Shown here one piece after another: positions 31,803 to 45,200 of a DNA stretch of 64,000 nt (positions are counted from its first letter, which is position 1; each line of letters begins with the position of its first letter). The translations under genes and the position numbers were made by a program. Under the pieces are notes generated by a model. That model saw only the letters and a list, made by a program, of their open reading frames with translations. It had not been told where the DNA came from and ran no database searches. Source of the stretch: Luidia sarsii (taxonomy: Eukaryota > Echinodermata > Asteroidea > Paxillosida > Luidiidae); NCBI GenBank assembly GCA_949987565.1, contig OX465110.1, positions 7,246,018 to 7,310,017 of the forward strand, given 5' to 3'.

Positions 31803-33201
31803 AATCTCTCTCACTCTCCCTTCCTCACAAAGCAACAGGCTACCTGCCCCATCTCCCAATTATTTAAAGCTTCAAAGAGAGAGAGAGAGAGAGAGAGCCA
31901 ACGGTCCCCATTCCCCTCTCCATCCCTTGAGGAGGCCCACTTTAGATTTTACAGTACGCACGCACTCCTTTGACTTCAGACAGTATTCGCATTCAGCTTA
32001 AGTGTGAAAGAGGAGAGTTCCGTTACATAAGAGGCAATGAATGCTCCAAAGATTGTTCCCCTTTTGCACTCGCTTCTTTTCTCTCTCTTTTTTATTCCAC
32101 CCCCCTTCTTCTTTTTAAGAAAGAGGTATAATGTAAGTGAGAGCTACTATTATCTGTTGCGCATGATGACACTTGTACAGTACATACTGTGCAGATGCAG
32201 CATCGATTCTGTATACAGTACATGTAGGTGGTGTGGCCTGGAATAGGGTTGCACCAAACCAGGCTCAGTCTGCCTCTCTTGACTCTCCTCTACACATTCT
32301 TGCATCTCATTGCTTTCTGCCGCACCGAAAGGGTCTTCCTTGACTTTTATCTTTGCAACTACTGGACATGTAGATGTAGATGTTGTGGTATGCTTGGAAG
32401 AGGGTCTGGTTCAAGCCACACCGGGGGTGTTCTACAACCGCAGCTTGTGAAGCTAAAATTCAATCCAGTTTTTCTAAGCGTTGGAATGCACCCTGCAATT
32501 CCCACTCCGTAGCACAAAATGTGAAGCCTTTCTCGATTACAAAAAAATATGTCCTCAATCTGTCCTGTCTTACCCCCATTTTGGCAGCTTTCATGTTGCC
32601 ATATTTCAAAGGATATTTTTGTTCCACCGATGGAAGCACGAAGCGAGAGCTGTCCAATTTTATTTTGATGACTTGCCGTCTATTGGGAAGCCTCGATTCC
32701 TTCTGACATGTAGGCTTGTGGGATTTAACTTTAGTCGAACCTCTCTCTCCATGCCTCCCTTGGATAAGTATGTAACTCTCTTGCATATCTGTCCGTGACT
32801 CGTAAGACGTCACACCCTCTCTGGACACAAGATGCAACGGCGGCATCTTTTATAAAAAGAGAGTTAATTGGACGGGCGAGTGGGGTGGCATTTGAGGGTA
32901 AGTGTGGATCACGGCAGGAGAGGTACGAGCAGAGCCCGCCAGCAGGGACACTGTTGCAGCTACTGTACCCTGGGCCTCTCTGCAACTGAGGAGGTGGTTA
33001 GCGCTGGGCCGTGCCATCACATTCGCCTCCCTGATTCGCCTCTCCCAGATGAAAACTCTTTGGGTAATTTTTGGCCCAAATTAATTCCCTGACACTGGCC
33101 CCGGGGTGAGGAATGGCCAATTACCAGGAAGTGACAGCATCGTCCCCAACCCCCCCCCCCCTCCCTTCCTCACCAAACTCAACATGATGGGCCCTTTTTT
33201 T

Positions 33202-33239
<38 letters not shown>

Positions 33240-36200
33240 TCTCCAATGGACGGTGGAGAGGAAAGTGAGGGAAAAGCGTGATCAAACCGTACCATTGAAC
33301 ATTAGCCATCTAATGAAGTGAAATGGAGGTTGCCTCAACTTCGGCGAAAACAAGTGTGAGGGGGAAGTGGAACCTGAGGATTGACAAGACTGAAAAGTTA
33401 GATGTGATTTCCTTTTCCCACTTTGCGGCTTTTTTGTGTGTGTGCGCCCCTCAAACCACCTGGGTTGTGGCCCCTTCCCACAGCCCTGTCCCCTCCCCCC
33501 CCCTTCCTGCTTCCGTCCGATTACGGAAATCAGGGGGTTTGTTAAGAAGGCAGATGCATTTTGTCTGCCGCGGCACCCTTTGAAATGTATCAGAGTGTGA
33601 CCTTATGACCTGCTCCTGCACAATCTCCCCCCTGCAATCTCTGCCTTTGGGGGCATCAGCTTTCAACAGTTATCATTTTAAATGGATTTTCATTTTCGGG
33701 AGAAGATGACAACCCATAGAGAAGGGGATAAAAAAGTGAAAGCAATATGCTGGCCTTTTTCCCCTCCATCCATTCCTCCCTCTCTCCTGGCCCTTTCTGC
33801 CGGTTGGTTAAGAGGCTGTAGACTTGTATTTAGGGGAGATTGGATGTAATGGGGGGGATGGAGGTTGTGGGGGTTGGTTGAGTGGGGAAACTGCTGTTAA
33901 GGGGGGGGGGGGTGTTGGGTGCGGAGCTTGTAATGCGGCGATGGGCAGACAGCGGGGCCGGCAACTTCACAGGCAGGCGGGCATGCACCCTAATGACCTG
34001 TAGCACTTTTAAATGAATTGTTGTGGCAGATTGTGCGTGTACAGTCAGTACATGTACATGTATGGTTAGGGGCACTGGACTGCCCCCTGGTTAATGAACC
34101 CCTAGCATCTGGGTCACACCTTCGGGATGAATTGGGCTTTTTTTTTCCCCGTTTTTTTTTTTATAAGATGTACCAACTTGTTTTATCCAGTTACTGGTTA
34201 CTCAGTAGAAGGAAAGTCGGGGAGTTGGCTAAAAGCTAACCGTGTTATTTTTCATAGAGAAGGGGATGTTGAGTAGTAATTTACTACTAGTCATGTAGAA
34301 GAAAACAAAATAGCAATATAGAAATAATGAAGACATCTAAGGTTTTCATGAAGCATAGGTAATGCAGTACTTCGCTTTTGGGAGACAACAAATTCAATAT
34401 GGCAGGCACAGTACTGTACATGCACACTGCTTGAGATGACACAAAATATGGGCTATGCAGGGTCTCTGTTGAGGACAGCAGGTTTTCATCCATGTCAGAT
34501 ACATGTTCCTGAAGTTGGGTTGCACGGAAATTTGAAAAAGAAGAAGAGAGTACAGTAAGAGAAAAGCGTGTCAGCTCCACATTTCAGGCGTGTTGCATCT
34601 GCTTGGGTGCTTCCATGACGCGGACAGCCATCTTGAAACATTTTGCGGTGATTAGTGTATCAGCAAACTAATTGCAAGGGAGGGAGCCATTTCTGCCCCA
34701 TCTCCACTAAACCACACTGGGGCTGGTGAGTAATCACTGCCACATATCTCAGTAGCCTTTTGATTGTGTGTTTTTTCTTGTGTGAAACTGCCATGGAAGT
34801 CCTTTTGTATCGGTGCATGTGCATTTGGAACCCGGATCATTGAATGCTGCGCATGGGAAAAATGGTAACAACACAGACATACATGTAACTGACCCGGTAC
34901 GGCATAATGAGGATTCTTGCAAAATTTGAGTTTAAATATTTTTAAAACACTGCAAAGAGTACTACTTGTACATGTACCTCATTAGCTTTCCAATGATATC
35001 AAAATTATTTCCATACATACATGTAGATGTACGTTGCTGAAATCCAAAGTTGCATTACGAGAAATAATGTAGGACAAGTACTCTGGAACTGAGTGCTGTA
35101 GGCCTACTGCCGCCTACTGTACATACATGTAGTACATGTACGTGTACATGGAGCATGGGCGAGCAAGGTTCTGGTTTGGTTCAGGTCAGACCTGGCCTGT
35201 ACCTGGATCAATTGGCTCCGGTGTAGATCCCTAAGACACTGGCAAATCGCAGTGCACTGAATCGTATGCGCACCGAGTTGCTGGCATTACCAGTGAGTGA
35301 CCCCTATGCACATCTGCCCTTAGAAACTATACTGTACGTGCGATTTGTCTCTATTCAGATGCCCAATCCACAGCAGCTGAAATTCCTGATCTTGCAGATG
35401 CTGTTTACATAAGCTCCCTCCTAATTGTCTCAGAATATAAAAAAAGTACATGTACGAGAAACAAGAGGAGGAAATATTGAAGAGGAATTCATTTAGTTGC
35501 CGATGGCAATCTGGTCTAATGTCAAAGCCCCTGTCAGGACAGGCCAACAATTTGGACTAGCCAGCAGACAGGTGGAAATTTTAGCCGGACGGTTACATGT
35601 ACGCGAATCACCAATGATGATAGAATTACTGGTATTAATTACATTTAGTAATCCCCCCCTTCCTCTATATGTGTATTCTCTCATTCTGTGTCAGTCTTCA
35701 AAGAATGCAATGACACATAAAAAAATAAAAAAATACTGGAAGAAATGAAATTAAACCACAAACTTTCATGTCTGCTTGGAAGAGCAGCCAGGGAGAGATT
35801 TGATTTGGTAGCCAAGGTCTCCTCTCTCTCTTCGGCCGTCTCATCTCATGGAGTGCTGAGAGCTGGAAATGTGTCAATTACGCGTCTCCGGCGAGCAACG
35901 AGGAGGCTCCTTGTTTCTTTTGTGGCGAAATGACCCGAATGTGGCTGGCTCTGAAAAGGGGGATGGGACTTGTGTCCCGGCAGTAATTGCTCTTCCCTCT
36001 ATTTGGAGGCCAAAGAGGTTGTCACAAACTGCTCCCACAAAGAGGTTAGGCAAAGAAATACCGGTAGCTCCCTTCCTCCCCCTTTGTCCCATTTAAAGAG
36101 AGAAATATACAGAGAAAAAAAATCTGTTCCTGCCTTCAGTTCTCATCACTAATAAACCGGTAATACTGTGGAAAACTACTGCTAGTCAATTTTAATCAGA

Positions 36201-39200
36201 TTACTGGAAGCTGCCCCTGACCTACTTCAACCCCCGGCCCATCCCTATTTGTTACCCTTCAAGGGAGCCGTCCAGCTGAGGCGCTTTTCCGCAGATCTGG
36301 TTGAGAAAACAAAAGCGTTGGGCCACTTATCCTGCCACTAAATGAAATTAGATTCATTTCCCCAAAGTGGCCTGTGTTTTTTTTTTTTTTTTTTTTTCAT
36401 CGGACGGTTTTAAGCTGGTTTTTTCGTTTGCCGAGGTAGAGGCTAGCCGGCTACAGATTGGGGGCAGTGCAGTTAATGTAAAACAAAGTGTCGCACTGAA
36501 GATGGTCACATTGCAAAATCAACATTTCCGGGCTCACTTTTTACTCTTGAAATGTTTGCAACACAGTTTGGTGAATTGCGGCATGTGACTCACAATGCAT
36601 GTGTACAGATTTCCTTCTCAGTGCACTGTACATCACTGCTGAATACACCACTGCAATATCAATCGTTCTTGTGTCCAACTTGAATTGATTGGTTTTTGCA
36701 TTATCTATAGTTTATATACCTTTTGTTTTGGTGGTCGCTGCTACACAGAATCCAATTCCCCTCATGACCTCGACCAGCTTGGTGGTCAAGTGGTTAAGAC
36801 AAAAACATCTGCACAACTAATATCAGATGGCAATGGGGCAAAGAACTAAGTGTGCGGTGCTGCCTATATGTACATGTAATTTTACGTTGAGGTAAAATCT
36901 TCATTGAAATGCCAAATTTGATGACTCTTTGTCATTCTAAATTAAACGTTGCTACCCATAAAAGGCCAAAATGAAATGAATTTATCCTACAGTACAGCAG
37001 GGTTCGACGTTAGTGGTTGCCGGCTTGCCCAGGGCAAGTTAACTTGCCCGATCGGGCAAGTGAAATTTTGATCATAACATAATTGAAATCATCAAAGTCC
37101 TTGCCCAAAACGAGCCATTTATACATGTATGTAGATATTGTTCGCAATTGTTACGATTATTATTCTGAAAACACGGAGCTTTTGCGTCTGCTGACAAGCG
37201 CACGCGAGCACAGACTGTATCCTTCACCGCTACACTGTATAGACCTTTTTCACCCACGTGATCAAAAACAGTGGGGAGAACCCTGATGATGATGATGGCT
37301 TATGAAAATTTAGAATCATAATGAATCACAGCTTTTAGCATATACTCAAAATCCCATTGAAAGGTCTTAAGTGATTTAAGATTATTGAGAAATTTTAATT
37401 TTTTTTAATTTTTTTATTTTTTTTTATTTTTGGGGAAGTAGATTTCCCATTCGGGCAAGTGTACAAATATGAAAAGAGATAGATTCACTTGGCCAAAGGG
37501 CAAGTAAAAACAAATGCTAGTGTGGAACCAGTACAGTACATGTATGTAGATTTATTTTCTGTCATAAATATCTGACACAATAACAAGGAATATGTCACTT
37601 TGGTCAAAATCAGTCAGAAAAGATGAGTGGAGAACTTCCTAAAGAAAAGCCCTCTGTTGCTTAACCTAGATTACATCTGGCTACTGGTGCCCCTTAGTGT
37701 GAACTTCTGGTCAGTTGATCGGTAGGCCGGTACCCCTCCAGAGCTGACCCCAGGGGCTCAGTGGTGCTGGGAACCCGTGACACCCGAGTACCAACCACTG
37801 GCACAGTGATTGATGTGGGTCCTAAATGGCTGCACCAAATAGAGCAGAGACAGTCACGCTTGAGTTGGGCGCCATGCGGGCTGCCAAACCATGCACAGAT
37901 GGATATTATGGGGAAAGATTTCCCCCCATAATTTGTCTTGGTCTAGTTACCTCTAAAATAGCGCCAAACCCATTGACCTGTTTCTCATCGTATAATTTTT
38001 TTCAAGGGGCAGCTTGGTAGAGCGGAAGTGGGTTGTTGCCAAGTGGAAAAGGTTTTCACGTTTGAATAGGGACTGTGGCTCCTGCCATCATTTATGAAAA
38101 ATCAGTTTAACATTTACATGTACCTCTCAAATGTTCACATCCAAGCACATTTAAATACATTAATTTCCGGAATATGAGCCAGTGCTTAATGAGCTTATAC
38201 TGTACATTGATTTTGCCCATATGTAACAAAAGTTAATTGAATCGCAATTCAAAAATCAAAAAGTGAATTGCGCTGTTTCTTTCTAGTGGGAATGCACTTT
38301 CTAGTGGGAACGTGTCAGTCAGTCATTTCCATTCTTAAACACTTTTTTAAATCCATCTTTACTTCCTGAACTAGCTGTAGTTGTACCACTACATACAGTA
38401 AAACATATAAAATAGCAGGCTTCTGATTACCGGTAACTTGATGACAATCAACTTTTGCTTTTCTTCCTTGGGGGAAGAAGAAAGACCGAATCATGGTGGA
38501 AGACCTTCCCGGACGTGTATGCTTTTAGAAGATTGTTCACCAAACATAGAGAGTCGTCCCTGAGATTTATCTTCCTGTACTTCTTCTTCGTCATCAAAGG
38601 ACCGTCTTGTTCAAAGCTAATGGCGGCTCGCTAATGCCTTCCATACATCAACTGCGGCAGAGTTCTATCATAAATTGTATGATGGACTCATTAGGGTCTG
38701 ATCAGTCCCACAAATGAACATGCAAGACCAACAATTCTTTCGACAAACGCATTACCGGCAAACCAGACAATCAATTTGGCGGCTTCACTGAAATGCTTCA
38801 ATACAGATTATTTCCCATCATTAGAATGGCGTAATTTTGTGTCAGCATTGTTTTCATGGAAATTTTTTTTATTTTATGTACAGTATGTCATTTTTCCAGG
38901 GAGTATTTTGTACTTGGGGAAAAGTGTCTTCTGATTAGAGGTTGCCCTTCAAAGATGTTCATTGGAGGAAAAGGAAGGATCATTGAGCATGCTGTACATG
39001 TGTACATGACTGTATTTCTTCTGTAATCAAGAAAATACTTTTGAATTCCATGAGATTTCATACAAAGCTGGAAACACTGACCCTAAAGTTGGCCTTGTTT
39101 TATTTGATTCCCTTTTCATGTACATGTACACGTTTTAAGAAGCAGACTTTCAATATGCCATAGGAAAAATAACTGAGGCCTGTTCTTCTGGCAAGTACAT

Positions 39201-42200
39201 GGGTGTACACTGATTTGTGATTTCCCTTATTTGTTTGCAGTGACCATGTAAGGAGTGTGTGGCTCTGGAAAGAGCTACGTGTAGTAGTGGTACTGTAACT
39301 CAACGTTTCAAGCAGTGAGTACTCTGCCCGTCATCAGGAGACTCTCACAACAGGGCAGAGTACCCCGTACACACTGCCCTACATGTAAATGTTGAGTACT
39401 GGATCTTTGGCAACTTTGCCACACATTAGAGCTACACACTACATGTACTTCTCAAAAGAGACAGTACATTTGTGCGTATGTATCATGGTGTCACCACAAA
39501 CCTCCCACTTGGTATTTCCACCTTGCAAACATTTTTAAGTCTTTTTTATTTGTTTGGTTTCAAGGGAGTTTAGTGTGGAAAGAATAGACACTTGGCCTCT
39601 GGGTAGCACCAGCCTTGGGGATAGCAGTATGTTCTGTCAGACTAATTCTGTGAATACTTCATGTGCAAAATCATGGGCTGAAGGCCACTTGGCAGCTCCA
39701 ATTTGAACCACATGTGGCCTTGGCCAAGGGAGAATCATGACCATTGAACTGTTGGCTCTGCCATTGAACACAGCAACTGTTACTGCTTATACTCGCCCAG
39801 CAAACAAATATTGCAATAAGATGGAGAAGTGGAGGGGGGATTTGATGTCCCAATTTCCTTTCAAAGAATGTGGCCAATGCAGTAAGCCTGGCTTGTTGCC
39901 AGATTTAGATTGCCTTTCTCTCTCTCTCCCCCCCCCCCTTCCAGTTAGTTGAGAGCAAGCTCTTTGATTCTTTGAGGGGGCATCATGAGAGCATTGTCAA
40001 GGAGTTTGGAGGAGGACAACAATAGCCATCTGAACGATCACACATCAGGGGAAAAAAAATGTGCAGGCAGCAGTTATTCAAGGGAGGGATTCTGTCCGCT
40101 TTCCCCTTCTCAACTCGATTGGAATGACCGTGGTGACGCTGGAGCGCACTTCTTTGTTCCAACTGTTGACTTGGTCGCAACTTTGCTGGTTGTTGGCGGC
40201 ATGGCTGCAGCCTGCTGTTTGACCCCAATTATTTCTCGGCCAACCTCCCCTGGAGTTTTATGACAATAGACGGGGAGATGGCACTCCCGTATAAATGCGG
40301 TCAAAAATGGAAAGAAAAAAAAATACCCGGGGGAATTATTTTTGGAAAACATCCAGTCCAGCCATTATTGTGCATATAGTATTCAGCAGAGATTGATGCG
40401 ATAGCATCTAATAAATAGGTGGTTTGTATGTGGGGGAGGGGGAGATACAGAATAAACTTTCATGTGTATGTACTTCAGGTATTCTTGTGATAAAATCACA
40501 CCTTGGGGCAAGGTACATGTACTGTACATGTATTGAGCATGTGCCACAGCTATTTTCCTCCTGTTGGCCTGTTTGGGCTAGCAAAAATGAATACTGATTT
40601 ATCTGGAAAGGAACCTCACTGGGCTTATGATTCAAATTGAAAAAAAGGTCTGTCTCAGTGTTCCACAATACATGCATACATCATGGAGCTACACATGTAT
40701 AGCTCCATGCATACATGTACTGTACATGTAGCACTTGGCCTGCTTTGGGCAGTAGGTTTTCATGATTTTGATTTTTTTTTTCTGGGTTGGAAAAGGACAT
40801 ATAATGGCGGGAATTGCTGGTCAAACTGTTTCTCAATGGTGGGGCAATTGTGTCAGTTGCCCTGTCAGGCCACTGGTATTAATGCTGTCCATTTCGTCAT
40901 TTGTTTCAGTGGCGTGTGGCTAGTAGGCATGAGTTCATGGTGAACCCCTGGGGAGGAGGGGAGAGTACAATGTATGTTTGGTTGAATGATGTACATATGA
41001 TACATTGTACTGTACCATTCATGACATTAGAAGTGATTTCCCACGCAGTGTGGGAAGTTGGAACTCATACAGTGAAGTCAGTATTATACATGGGTTTCCA
41101 AGCTATTATCTTTGGAGCTTGGGCATTGCTATCAGCTGTTGTTTGCCACGTGACAATTCACAGAAAATGATGATACTTTGATCTAGGCATAACTGTTGAT
41201 TTCTCGCTTTGGTGACAGCACCCGTTTTAGCTAGAACCATTAGAGCTGTATTTTGAAAAAAGTGTTGAGTGTAAATGTACTACGTGTACATGTAGGCCTA
41301 CAGTGAACATGTTCATAGTGAGTGGAAATTGCATCCAATTGTGGGGTCAGGGGTCCACCACACAAAGGCATCCCTGGTGTCCAGTTGAGGCTGATCAATG
41401 TTTTTACAAAAATAACCCCACCATTTGCACAGTCTCTGCTAGCATTATATAAAAAAAATCCTTTATAATGTATATCACTCCTTTACATGTATAATGTTCA
41501 CGGATAAACCTTGCAGATGGATGCAATTCCCTGTACTGTACATTTGTTTTTCCCAGAATTTTTTGTTTGCGTGACCTCATAAACTTTTATTTTTTTGGGG
41601 GGAGGAGAAAATTCCTGGTCAAAATCACAAATATGTACGTCAAACTGTGCTGGTTAGTAAAGGGCACGTAATGCAGGCTGCACTCTCAAGTGCCTATGTG
41701 TGTCCGCACCACTCAGGGTTTCTTTGCTCGGTTATCTCCTCCTATTTACTCAGCCATTCTGTTTCATGGCTGCCTACAGTGTATGTGTACACGTATGTGG
41801 TCATACCCTCTTCACCCTGTTGCCATGCGTTTACGGGGGCCTCTTTACACCGCCTGTTGGAATTTGTTTGCTGTTGAGATTGAGGGCAGCCTAACAACCC
41901 AGGAAAGATTTTGTTTTACACTTGATGAGCCAAGCAGATAAATTAAGCCCTTTTCACACTATGAACATTCAACACGTGTTTTACACAGTTACGCAACGCC
42001 ACACCGGCATTTTCTCAACCCGTGTAATGTTTCGACCCGTGTAATGCGTGATCGCTTCACACTACTCACGGCATTGAACTTTCAACACGGGTCCAATCAG
42101 AAAACCCCCATAATGCATTGCGGCACGTCAAGCTGGGTTTGGATTGCCCCGTCAGCCCAAATTTCTAACATTGCAGCCACCTCCTCTTCACTCCAAGTCG

Positions 42201-45200
42201 GCATTTTTTCTGTCTTCGACCCCATTTTCAATGGCAAGTTGCAACAAATGGAACTGAACACAACGAATCCGAACACAAGGGTACGCAGGTCAAAGGTTGC
42301 TACGGTATTTGTTTGTTCGTTGCACAGTACAATATCTACAGTGTGGCGCTGCCACGCATGCATACTCGGCCGTCTCCCAACACGTGTCGAACTCAACTCG
42401 GAGACGTTCACACTACGGCTTTCAACCCGTGTTGAAAATTTCAACACGGGTCGAGAGCTCTCAATCCACCTCCCGAGCAGGGTTGGTTTCAACACGGGTT
42501 GAGCGCTCTACACGGGTGTGACCCGTGTTGAAATGTTGTAGTGTGAAAAGGTCAGTCATTTCAACACGGGTCCGACCCGTGTTCAACACGGAGATTTTTC
42601 ATAATGTGAAAAGGCCTTTAGTGGAGGCAGGGGAGGGGGTGCTGGCCATATGACCTTTGCTCGGTCATTTTGTTTTTTGCAAAGGTACACAACACGTACA
42701 TGTACAAGTGCATATCTGTATGCAGGACATTCACCGCAAAGGACACACCCTCAATCCTGCAAAATCCTCCAATAGCCACAAGGCAAAAAGCGCATGCATC
42801 TCCAAATCCCCCAATTCCAAAATCATTGATTTGTTGAATGAAGTTGCACCACAATCTCAATCCTATAAAATCTACCACCAATCCTGCTGATGGTTTGAGG
42901 CTGAGTTAAATGGAATTTCGAGGATGATTGTGAGGAAAATGGAGGGCTGATTTATGCAAGGCTGAACATAAACATTGCAGAAGCCCGGCACTCTAGCTGG
43001 TGACAATGCATCCGCCACAATCAACCGATACATTTTTGCCATCCAACCTCCTCAATCCTCCAAAATCTTGTAGTAGGCAAGCAGGATTCTGTAAGATTTG
43101 GAATGGTTAGGGGTACCTATGCATAGCCTAACCTGACCATACATGTATATACTTGTGTATGTGTTTACAACCTGACCGTTTATGACCAAACCTGACTGCA
43201 TATGGCTATATAGTATAAACAAGTTACTTACATACACGTACTGTACAGTACCGGTAGGGTCCGGTATATAATATCCACCTGAATTGTCCATATCCATTGA
43301 ATCAGATCAATCATTATTGCCATGGAAAATTGGAAGGCTTTGCGTCTGTGCCAGTGCCTTTTTTCAGGTCTTACTGGATCTTCTGTGTGGAAATAGTGGT
43401 TGACCTTCCACAAATCAAGCCAGCATTGCGTTGATGTGGATTGAGTAACAAGCAGGTAAACTTGATCCCTGGACTATGTGGAACTTATCTATCAACAGAC
43501 ATGCCACTATGAAATGTATACCTGGATTCTGATAGGAAATTTTACACCTGTATTCTGAATGTCTGATATGAAATGTACAGGTCTGTATTCTGATATGAAT
43601 TCTGTGTGCGGGACAATGTGTTGTGTGTACACCTGTACTATGTACTTGAAAATGTTTCATGTACATGTGTACATTGTTCATGTACATGTACATGTATGTA
43701 CACTGTAACATTTGAATATTATTAAATGTTTGATTTCACATACTCGTGTAGTTGTACATTTTTGCACACTATTTCACTTGTTTCAGTCAGCCTGTACTGT
43801 AAACCTTGGGGATGGGTCCTGGACCCCAAGTCATTAGCATCACACTGTACTGAGTGAGGCCGAGGCTGCATCTTCCATGCTCAGTTGAATAGTGCGTGGC
43901 CGGTCACATTTACTAAGAACTCCCCCCCCCCTCCCTGAACCCCTGCTTGTGAAAGCTGCCTCTGAGAAAGGAGGCATTGTGCGCTGGCTTCTCAGGAGTT
44001 CAGAACAAACAAAAGGGGAGTAATGAATGGTTTCCTCTTTTTCTCCTCCATGTCTGGACATAGGGTGGGAAGGGTGTGTGTATTACACTGTACATGTATG
44101 GGAGGCAGGCTTAAAATGGCTTTTCTTGATCCTTCTGAACTTCCTTCCAAGAAGGACTCGGGAGAGTGCTTACTTGGAGTCTCCTTGCAAGTGGTGACCA
44201 AAGTACATGCACACTCACACAGTACAGGCAGATTGTTCCTTCCACAGCCTCGACCCCCATGCCCCCCTCCCTCCTCTCACCCACCACTGGATTCACAACA
44301 AAAGAAAATCCCTACCCGGTCCCAGCTCCATTGAGCTCTGTGCAGCCCTCCACCTCCAAAAACCTGGCTTAAGACTGTGCATGGGCCATGCCAATGCATG
44401 CTTATGTAAGCTTTTGGGTTATGAAAAGCCAGCCGACCAATATTCCAAGAATGCTCAGTCTGGCTTTAGGGGGGTTACTGTAGTTGTGAAAGAGTTTTTC
44501 ATCGTAGGCACAATCTGCATACATGTACATGTGCAAGTGTGAACAACTGACAGACTGCTCTGAATAACTTCCAGGTTTTCAATTCCAAGAAGAGTGAAGA
44601 GTGAAGACCCTTCCCTCCCTCCCCCCCCCAAAAAAAAAAAAATGCCAGAGGCTGAATAGGTACTGACCAATATCCAAGAATTCTGACTTGCTTGAACCAT
44701 AGCTTGAACCATAGCCAGAACTCTCCTTTGTCTGGCACGGTAAGAAGCACAGTGTGGGTTTTTGCACAGAGGCTGAGATGGAAATGCCAAGAAAGGTGGA
44801 CCCTAACTCTATTACTAGTTGAAGAAGGAAACACACAGGGTAGGGGTTGACCTTAGTGGGGAAGGCAGCTGGGTTTTTTTTTTTTTGAGAGGCCACTGCT
44901 CTGTTCACAGGCTAATGCAATTGGGCAAAAATTTGCCCTGCCACCACCCAGTGCAATCGCTATGTGAGCAAGTGCTGACCCCTTCCCCCTTGTTCAACTT
45001 CCATTGAGTCTCCAGCACCTCACACATAGTATTTTATGCACACAATCACCATCCAGTCCAGTTTGGCACAGCAAGAGGCCCCCTGCTCTTCTCAGCTGAA
45101 AGGCCACACAATGATCACTGCCATGTCATTAATGCAAGGACCCTGAGGTCACTGGGAGTCAAGGGGTCATCCTTCAGAGAGGGAACCCCTCTTTTTGGCT

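Noticed and set aside
42044..42521. Plus-strand frames over the Harbinger-like element
   Set aside because: Made of the ACCCGTGTT subterminal repeats; the minus-strand Myb/SANT-like start is the meaningful frame.
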